Below, piece by piece: positions 56,301 to 64,000 of a DNA stretch of 64,000 bases. The number at the start of each line of letters is the position of its first letter. Position 1 is the first letter of the stretch. Location: assembly GCA_008921705.1 (NCBI GenBank), contig VFFE01007901.1, forward strand, positions 558,371 to 622,370. Direction: 5' to 3'. Origin of the DNA: Burhinus oedicnemus. Taxonomy: Eukaryota > Chordata > Aves > Charadriiformes > Burhinidae. The notes beneath the pieces were generated by a model that saw only the letters and a program-made list of their open reading frames with translations, did not search any database and was not told where the DNA came from. The position numbers were made by a program, and so were the translations under genes.

Positions 56301-57760
56301 GGCAAACGTCCTTACGAATAACAGCAAGGCACAGGGGGAGTGGATACAGGAAATAAATCCTTTAGAAGCTACCCAGGAGAATTTGGAGTCCGTGTTTCAT
56401 TTCAGGAAAACAATTTTGCTCTGAACGTGCCTGGAAGAAACATTCTTAACCTCAGCCTCTTCCCGAGCGCCAGAAACATGGAGAGGGAGGATGCCACGGG
56501 AGCGCCCTTGTGAGGAGCCCTCCAGCCAGGGGAAAACATCACTTCTTCAGACACTGGTGGAGAACTTTAAAACGCAGTTGGCTGCAGAGCCAGGGGCTCA
56601 GACGTTGCCGGTCGTGCGTGTAGGGGTATGGTAGGAACGCCAGGAAGACCAGCAGCCCTGCAGCTTGGTGCATCAGCGCTCAGTAGCTGCTGAGGACAAA
56701 GCCTGGGGAAGGAGTGAAAGAGCTTGTCAGTGACGGGGCTAAAAATTGGGAGATGGACCTCCTGTCCCTCCCGCTTTTTGCGCATCATCCCCAGTTTACG
56801 ATCCTTTCCACACATTGCAGCTTTCTGCTCTCTCCGACGTGTGTCCTGGGTATCCAGTCTGACTCCTGATCCCCAGGCTGCGACGTCTGGGCCACCGGTT
56901 GAACCGCCGGCTCCTGGGTTCACATGAGAATCTCCATGCTCATTTAATTATTCCAGTGAAGCTGCTAGCCCTGGTGTCTGGCAAAAGAAGCTTGTGAGCA
57001 TGACTCAGTCAGCCTCCAAAAGCAGCAGCGAAAAACAAGAATCTGCTGTGAGCTGCATCTTGATTTTTAAGGCAATCTCGTGATGTTTTGCAGGGCCAAA
57101 GCATGGGTCTGCAATATCAGGACAGCGCCATAAACCGCAGGCGTTTCTGGGTGCTTATAAGCAAACTGTCCATTTTGCAAAAGGACCGTGGCACATTGTC
57201 ACCACTGGGGTCCCGGGGACTGTCTTGCCTGTAGGGAGGAAGGCTCCTCTGCATCCCCAGGGCTGATGCCACAGCACGGCTGAACCTTCTGCAGGTGTCA
57301 GTTCTTGTTTGGGCTACGTCAAAGGCTCCCAGCTCCCACACCTGGCCCAGGTGAGTCCCAAACCCATGATGCCTCCAGGGCCCCATTTCCCAAACTTCAC
57401 TGAGCAGCTCTGAACAGTGGCAGGCAAGGCAGACCCAGGGGGCAACATCAGACTCTGCTCTCGCATCTGCCCAGACCAGAGCAGCATTAGCTTCTTTGGG
57501 CCAGAGCAGTGGTCAGAGGTCTGCAGACCAATAAGCTGCCCTCAGCCCTCCGTGGAGGATGACTATGGCCGAGTGAGGAACTGTTTGTGGATGCGGAGAA
57601 GCCATTCTGCAAATCCCGCTAGCCTAAACTCCTGCTCCATGGTCCCTACAGCTTGTGGTGACAGGTTAGATTGGACCTTCCACCTGGTCCTACCCAGCTC
57701 TGTATGTCCAGGTTCCTACACGCATATCACCTTCAGCGTGACTTAAAAACCAGCCAGCAT
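56301..57760. other. Unique sequence, no gene seen
   Basis: Ordinary DNA. No open frame with a domain and no recognised repeat. Confidence 0.4.
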
Positions 57761-58014
57761 TTTATTATTCCTTCGTCTCCTCATCACCGTCACTGATGAA
57801 GTCACTGATGAAGCAGCGCTTTGGATCCTCAGGGTAGGCTGAATTCCCCTTCTGACCCGCTGAAACCGCCACGGCAGCCGGGTCCAGATCCGTTCCCTTC
57901 AGATGTCTTCTGCGTGGAGGGCTGTCGAGAACTCCTTCCCCCTCCACAGTCAGTGAAGAGAAATAGGCACTTTCAGGGCATGAGTCATCTGACCTATTTA
58001 GCCATCTTTGGAAG
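57761..58014 (-). other. Weak candidate minus-strand terminal exon
   Basis: On the minus strand a frame is open from about 58031 to a TAA at 57767-57765 that overlaps AATAAA (57766-57761), with a GT-rich stretch downstream. The last residues are acidic (SDGDEETKE), and a 12-bp direct repeat (57789-57812) doubles the SDFI motif. There is no strong acceptor upstream; the best AG follows ctcttccaa near 58005. The plus strand is also open here. A chance frame is quite possible. Confidence 0.2.
57789..57812 (+). repeat. 12-bp tandem repeat, two copies
   Basis: gtcactgatgaa occurs twice in direct tandem. Confidence 0.85.
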
Positions 58015-58031
58015 AGATGAATGAGTCCTTA

Positions 58032-60147
58032 AGAGGGCTTGTTTCTTTCCACTGTCTAGACAGCCAACCTCTCAACTGCGAACACCTACCCTTGCTCTCC
58101 TGGAGCACGCCAGGCATCCTTCCCAGGCTGGCGAGGGATGCTGGCTTCTTGTGGGTTTCCAGCACAGGCAGAGGGTTGGATCACACCTGGACATCCTCAG
58201 AGGGATTTGAGCTTGGCCTAACTTTGCTTCCTCTGAAGGCAAGGGAAGATTTCAACACCAAAAGGGTGGAAATCCACTTCTGGAAAACCTTCTCTGCCTC
58301 CAAGGGAGGGTTTCGCAAAGCTGAGCTTGCTCTGGCCATGGTGGTCCTAGGACAGCATGGTACAGGCCATTTCAGCTCTGAACATCTGGCTGTGTTAGCC
58401 AAGAAAAAGTGGCTTATTATTCTAGGCTAAACCAGCAAGAGCGACTCAGCCACCCAGGCGGTACAGTTATGTGACTGTGACCTGGTGCTACCACCAGTTC
58501 ACCTGGGGCCCTGTGCTCTACGGGCTGTGCCATGGTGTGCTTGAGCCGGCGGAGCCTCTGCTTGGTCTTCACATGGATGCAAACCAGAAAAACCTGTGCA
58601 GTTTAAAGAATCATGCGCATCTTAGGAAAAAGGCCGATTGCTGTCACTTTTTGTGATTCCTGTGACCGTAATGACACAGGAGAAGGAAAATGTCTAAGTA
58701 AGCAATTACCATCTCTTTCAGATCATCGTGGTCTGTAGGTCACCTACCTGTGCCTCTCTGCTGATTTCACATTACAGTTCAGCTCCTGAGCTCTCCATCA
58801 GCTTTCCTCTACAGGACCACGCTGATAAAGATCTGTAGATGCCAGTAAGATTTGGTGGCATGAATTGATAAGGACAGGGAAGGCTTGGGAAGGTGGTACA
58901 AACCAAAAGGGCTCTAACACAGTTAAGAGAAGGCTGTGCCTCTAGGAGTGAAACTGGTTGGCTGTTTCCAAGAAAGAGGAACTTTGGCACTGTAAAGAGC
59001 CAATGGCCTAAAGTCATCTTTTGTTTTAAAAAAGCAGGGGAAGAGTGAGTCACAGCGGGGATTGGTCTCACATCTGTACGCCACAACCCTGAGGCAGATC
59101 CTGAATGCTGTGGCTTAGGCATTGGAACGTCTTTTGGAAAGCATGCTCTGATACCAGCGATGGTATACACAGGACTCCAAAACCAGTAAAACAGCCTGAG
59201 AAAAGGCTTTATGGTGAGAAACACGGAGAATGCATGTTTTTAATCAAGGACGAAGGTTGAGAGGACTCTTGAGCACAGGTCAGGCCTAGCAAAACCAGCC
59301 TATGAAAGGACTTCTGCAGCCAGAGGAAACAGGCTCAGCCAGACCAAGGGCTAGAAGCTGAAGCCGACAAGCTCAAATGGGAGTAAGGGAGGTGCCGTGG
59401 GATTCATTAGCCACCAAATCTATGTGAAAGGACTCCATGCTCTGGAAGTGCTTGAATAAAGATCCACCGTCTTTGTGAGAGAGGAGCTTTAGGTGAATAG
59501 AAGGTGCCCCCGACCCAAGAAGAACCTACTGGGCTCTGTACATGCAGAAGTGCGTGAAACGGTGGCCTACAATATGCAGGGAGAGATCAGAGGCACCAGC
59601 CTGATCCAGCAACTGCCGGTGCCATGGCACAGATTCATCCTTCTGGAGCTAAACATGTCACCGAGGTGCCTTCTGCAGCTGGTGGGAAGAGACAGCCATG
59701 CCCCAAACTGCAGCTCCTCCTGCAGAAGGTGTCTGTTGCCCCATGTCACCACCCCATCTCTTCGGGCAGAAGAAGAGGCTTTGGGAATATGTTGGAATCT
59801 CTTGTGGAGTGACTGAAATCTCCCAAATCTCAGGGATTTCTTACCTCAGTCCCTCCCTATTTGCTCCTGCCCTTTGCTACAGGAGCCTACCGTTCCTCAA
59901 GGATCCGGGGCAGTCGAAGCAAGGAAGCACACACTGAGATTTTTGAGGTTTCCTTTAAACATCAGGAGAGGGCTACCAGAGGAGATCTCACGGAGTTAAA
60001 AACGATCTCCCCAACACTCAGTCCATGCCAGCGCAAGCCCAGCCGGCCAGCACCCCACGGCCAGCACCCCGCGGCCAGCACAAGCCCTGCCGAGGCAGGA
60101 GTCTGAGTCATGCCCCGGCCATCACGAAGACAAGAATGAGACCGTGT
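58032..60147. other. Unique sequence, no confident gene
   Basis: An AATAAA at 59455-59460 (plus strand, gcttgaataaagatcc) has a GT-containing stretch downstream, but no convincing exon. Frames of about 100-150 codons at 58008-58430, 58772-59224 and 59493-59816 have no domain I recognise. A short GC-rich minisatellite is at 60045-60081. Confidence 0.4.
60045..60081 (+). repeat. 14-bp tandem repeat, 2.6 copies
   Basis: ggccagcaccccac (60045-60058), ggccagcaccccgc (60059-60072), then ggccagcac. Confidence 0.85.
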
Positions 60148-60615
60148 TCAAAATTAATATATATTTTTATTGAATAATTGCTCTAAGTGGGCTTGTGAAG
60201 CCACCCATAGAATTACTTCTTTCATCTCAGCAGTGGTTCAGTAACAGTTATTAGCTTTGCAAGAGAAGAAAACCAAACAGAAAAGGGTGCATTAAAATAA
60301 ATAGGTTATTTTTTTTCTTATCTTTAAAATAAACTTTTCAAATAAATACTTTGGTTGGGTTTTTTTATTTTATTTTTTTCCCTTAAAAGGTACAAGAGTA
60401 TTGTCAAAAAACAGCCATCAGGTTATAAACATATATTATACCTTATAGAAAGGAACCCAAATAAAGACAGCCGGGGGAGGGATCTCTTTGTACACTGTAC
60501 AGAATGCCTTTGTACCAATTAAATGGAGAATTAGAGGCTTCGGTTCTTGGTACGAGACTCTCCTTTGAAGCCAAGGGTGATCCGTCTTCTAAGGAGAACT
60601 TTGTGCTGAGGACAC
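60148..60615 (-). other. Candidate 3'-terminal exon with 3' UTR, minus strand
   Basis: On the minus strand a good acceptor (cctcctgcctccccag/g, the AG at 60617-60616) opens an exon ending at a canonical AATAAA (60171-60166) about 450 bases later, with T/G-rich DNA beyond it. If coding continues in the second frame, 27 basic residues ending TKNRSL precede a TAA at 60533-60531; another frame stops after nine codons. The rest is AT-rich, like a vertebrate 3' UTR, with two UAUUUAU words (60303-60296 and 60348-60341) typical of AU-rich instability elements. I do not recognise the gene. A 3'-UTR-only exon or a non-coding RNA end is equally possible. Upstream exons should lie at higher coordinates and are not identifiable here. 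Confidence 0.45.
60166..60171 (-). terminator. Poly(A) signal of the candidate terminal exon
   Basis: tttatt on plus, AATAAA on minus, in the context caataaaaat. A second minus-strand AATAAA-like cluster near 60366-60375 could be an alternative upstream site. Confidence 0.45.
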
Positions 60616-60694
60616 CTGGGGAGGCAGGAGGCTGCGCGGCCGCCGCCGCTCCGCAGAGCATCGCCAAGGCCTGAGGGAACCGCTGGGAAAGGAT

Positions 60695-60730
60695 GGGAAG
60701 AGGGGAGAGGGAAGGGAAGGGGGAGAGGGG
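60695..60730 (+). other. G-quadruplex motif
   Basis: GGG-AAGA-GGGG-AGA-GGG-AA-GGG-AA-GGGGG-AGA-GGGG on the plus strand. It lies about 80 bases upstream (minus sense) of the candidate splice acceptor, where the transcript itself would be C/U-rich. Confidence 0.65.
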
Positions 60731-63299
60731 CTCCGCTGGGGCAGAGCGGCAGCACGGGCAAGGCGGGGACCAGCCGTGACACCTCCAGGATGACCACGCA
60801 CCTCTTGGCTGATGCTGCCCATGGGACAGAGGGTGTGAGAAACCTCCTCTCCCAATGCCCAGGCCAGCTTATCAGGGTGGGTTTGGTCCTGCTCATGCTG
60901 AAGCCCTTTGGGGTGCTGCAGGAAGGTGCAGCAGGTGACAAACCCAGCAAGAGACTTCGCTCTGCCCCACGGAGGCGTGCGATCTCTTCCCATCCACCCA
61001 ACGTCCCTCCTGGTGGCAGTCCCCCTGCAAGGGGACGGTTCAGCCTCCCTGGCTTATGCCCTCAAGGGGTTCTTCTGCGACATCACCCCAAGCAGGACAA
61101 CAGATCTCACCTGCGCAACCACCCAGCCGGCACTCTGGGAGAGATTGCAAGAGATCCCGATGCTCGCTGAGAAATGCCCCGAAGCAGATTGAGCCCAAAA
61201 AGATCACAGCTCTGGTTTGGCCCACGTGGACCAGATGCCGACCAGCAGCCTCCAGCTGCTGTGAGCATCCCACAGGTCTGGGCTCCGCAGGCTCCTTGAA
61301 GGAGACAAGCCTGAACTGGATCCTATTAAAGACCAAGAATGGGCTTTGGGGCGGGGGTACGTCCCTTATCTACTTTCCTCACATGCTGATCACAAAAAAT
61401 TAGACCTTCCAATATCCGAAGACCTCCCAGCTTTCTCCAGCCTCCAAACACCCAAGGGCCAGAGACAGAGAGCAAACTAACAAAGCCGGTGCTGGAAACA
61501 GCAAGTTTGGGGCACGGCGTGCTCCTTCCCTGTGCAGTCCTGTCGTGCAAACCTTGCAGCAGCTCCTCTCACCCCTCCGCTCATCCCTCTTTATTGCACT
61601 AAAGCGGCCGTTCACAAACCGTTATTCTGTGCTTTGGCATCTTTTGGTCGATGACGCTTGCCCTCCAGTCTTTGGGTTCACACATGGGGATGGGCAAGAG
61701 CGAACTCAATGGGATTTTATGAGAATCTGGGAGTAGAGTCCCAAAAAGCTTCCCCCCTATTCTTTGAGGTGCTTGGCTGGCACTGAAGTTTCTCAGGGAT
61801 GGGTGGACAGAAGCCCAAGGACCATTTCTGCCCTTCCACCAGGAGGGCTGGGGAGCTGGGACGGGAGACTCCACCTTGGTCCCCAGTGCCCCCTCCTCAC
61901 CAGTGCTGGGACTGATCACGCATTTGCCAGTAGGGAATGAGGGGAGAGGGACCAAGGGAAGCCTTGGAGAAAGCAAGCACCAGCACGAGCTCTCATGCGT
62001 GGAGCTTTGGAGGTCTGGGTGGGAAGAGGAGGCTCCTGCATGGAGAGCAGAGCAGGGGGAGCTCAGGTCCTGCTCAGTAGCTCCTGCCTCCTGCTCCTTT
62101 GGCACCTGAGTCTCATTCCCTGTCTAAATCTGCCCTACAGCCCTGCACGTTTCCTGGCAAAGGAGCCCACAACCCGTAGAGACACACAACCCAGAGAAAT
62201 GTTCCCTCACAAAGCGGATCCATCCTTGTCAAATCACAGGGGCGCAGGGAAAACAGAGGACTCGACATGTGACTCTCCCAAAAGAAAACCAAAAAAGACA
62301 CGTCAGGACAAAGAGAAACCCAAACTGCCAGGACAAGCAGCTGCAAACAAACATCTGGAGCAGATGTTATCTGACTCATTACAGGGTGGGGCAGGAAAGG
62401 GGCTCACAACCCCAACCAAAATTGGAGTCCTCTCTGCGGGGAGACCAAACTATCTGGCAGCCGGAGATGGGGAGGGAGCAGGATGGATCTGGTCTGAAGA
62501 TGTTAGGAAAAGCTCAGAAAAAAAACATGAGCAGAGGCTACCCACAGCCTTCCTGACACCAGACGAGCTCAGTGAACCAGAGCTGGCCTCCTTGGAGAGA
62601 TTTTGGCAAATCCCGGCCTGTTCTTTCTGCTGAGAGCAAGGAAGGGGAGCTCGCTGAGGGCCCAAGGGCCACCGAGGTCCCACCAGATGGAGTGGGAAGC
62701 AGTAACCCTACATGAAGCCACCTGCCCCTACGAGCAGGGCAGGGGCCAACAGCTCTCAACTTCTCGAGCCCATGCAACTGCGAGGCCTGGATGTGGCTTT
62801 GCATTTTGCCCTCAACACAGTCAAACCAAAGCCCCGCGCTGGTCTGACGGCCCTCAGTGCCCACCTGGGCCTCTCCTCCTCCCTTCTACGTGTCCCGTAT
62901 TTCATAAAACATATCATGCGGGTTCGTCATTTCTTGGAGACGAGACATTCAAGAGACCTGGCCGGACTCCTCAGCCCTGCACCCAGGCTGTGGCACCATT
63001 CCCTGGTAGAAATGGGACTTCTGCACTGACCCAGAAAAATCCCATTAGGTAGAAGGCTACTGGCAGGCGTCCTGGCCTCCTACCAATTACCGAAGGTAAA
63101 TACGCCGCAATAGTAGTGCGGGGCTCCGCCTCGCCGTGCTGGTGCCAAGGAAAACTGGCTCCGGGGAGCTGGTACGTGGACAGCCATCTTCTCATCATCC
63201 TACAGCTCCCGCACCTGGGGGAGGTCACCCCGTGCTCGCATGACTTCGGAGGCCGTGAAAATGATGAAGCTTCACATGTTGAGTCATTCCACCATCAGG

Positions 63300-63720
63300 A
63301 GAGGAAGCAATGAATTGCAAAGATACAGAGGTGGTAACTAAATTTACAAGTGGGATCCATTTAAAAAGGAGGAGGAAAAAAAAAAAAATCAAAGTAGAGC
63401 AAGTTGGAAAATTCTGTTCATTAGTTTTCTTTAAAAAGTTTCAATGAACTATTTCACATTCTCATTCAAGCGAGACGGTTCCTCACATCATCAGTGAAAA
63501 AGGGACCTTTTTTCCCTAAAAGAGTTCTACATTTTTTTAGGAAGAAGGAGTTTAATCAGCACCGATAGAAAAGGGAACCGAGCGTTCAAAAGGAAGTGTG
63601 CCTCTTGGTGGAAGTCTCTCCCCCAAACATCGCCTGGAAGTAGGTAGCCTAGCAATTATTGGCATATGGATAAATATGTTTGCAGTATATTTTAAAACTG
63701 CTGCCACAGAGACAGGGACT
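63300..63720. other. AT-rich segment
   Basis: A-rich (A13 near 63376) and T-rich DNA with ttcattagttttctttaaaaag. No ORF of interest. Possibly a non-coding element. Confidence 0.3.
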
Positions 63721-64000
63721 GATCTTATGGGGGCACACGCACCTACAGGGCACCCTCTGAGAAGGTCGTTGCCTTAAAACCCGAACGATTTCAGAGTCCA
63801 GGGCTGGCCTGAGGATGTGCAAACTGCACAGATGTGGCCCTCTCCCTCCTTAATGCCAGGAGATCTTCACTGTAACCCAGAGCATCGTCCTGAATTCCCC
63901 ACAGCTTATGGGAGCGGGCTCTCCACTTTGGGCCCAGAGGAAGCGTCTTTCAACATCCCCCCTCAGGCTCTGGGTGAAATCAGGGTGAGGATCTTGGTCA

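Larger units (their letters stand above)
60616..64000. other. Probably intron or flank upstream of the minus exon; no gene seen
   Basis: GC-rich at first, with a G4 motif, then mixed; AT-rich from about 63300 to 63720. Open frames up to 212 codons (61995-62633 plus) and 168 codons (61599-62105 minus) lie over each other and have no recognised domain. No repeat copy or RNA gene is visible to the end of the window. Confidence 0.4.

Noticed and set aside
1..64000. tRNA, snRNA, CRISPR array, prokaryotic operon or endogenous retrovirus
   Set aside because: No B-box/cloverleaf, no regularly spaced repeats, no Shine-Dalgarno/operon pattern, and no retroviral protein motifs or paired LTRs were seen.

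Overview
The window is vertebrate nuclear DNA, most likely from a bird. The best evidence is a set of CR1 non-LTR retrotransposon fragments on both strands, with the usual 5' truncation. Three keep the short A/T-rich direct repeats of the CR1 3' end (gattctatgattctac, gaatcacagaatcacag, gaatcatagagtcacag), and one keeps about 140 codons of uninterrupted ORF2 C-terminus. Clear CR1 sequence totals only about 1.9 kb of 64 kb, and I see no SINE carpets or retroviral genes. That low repeat load, with alternating GC-rich and AT-rich islands, fits a compact bird chromosome. Crocodilians and turtles also carry CR1 and are not strictly excluded.

I found no protein-coding gene that I can support with confidence. 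Long open frames are common because much of the window is GC-rich and stop-poor. Most overlap on both strands, many begin only at GTG or TTG, and none has a family motif I recognise outside the CR1 copies. The window reads as intergenic or deep intronic. The best gene signal is a possible 3'-terminal exon on the minus strand at 60148-60615, with a splice acceptor, stop codons, AU-rich elements and a poly(A) signal. A weaker plus-strand candidate lies at 53760-54025, and a weaker minus-strand one at 57761-58014.

Layout. 1-6 kb: unique sequence with three CR1 copies and a purine tract. 6-14 kb: GC-rich blocks with a G4 motif and a CpG-rich segment, around an AT-rich block (7.95-8.66 kb) carrying three copies of a GAAAGTGAAAA motif. 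13.8-20.3 kb: AT-rich, enhancer-like islands alternating with CpG-rich DNA, a perfect 28-bp palindrome (15202-15229) and a near-perfect 20-bp-stem hairpin (20068-20138). 21.9-22.2 kb: a 117-bp tandem duplication. 23.6-24 kb: a CTCF-like site beside an AT-rich island. 24.9-30.6 kb: two CR1 copies in inverted orientation sharing 139 identical bases. 30.6-60 kb: mostly unremarkable unique DNA with scattered AT-rich islands, a MEF2-like pair, an ETS/TATA promoter-like cluster at 38.4 kb and a few G4 or minisatellite tracts. 60.1-60.6 kb: the candidate terminal exon. 60.6-64 kb: probably the intron or flank upstream of that exon.

I do not see a new multi-gene system. The observations most worth checking are the 28-bp palindrome, the 20-kb hairpin, the inverted CR1 pair with its identical core, the 117-bp duplication and the 60.1-60.6 kb terminal exon. 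I ran no alignment or conservation search. Every statement about regulatory or conserved DNA is read from base composition and motifs alone.
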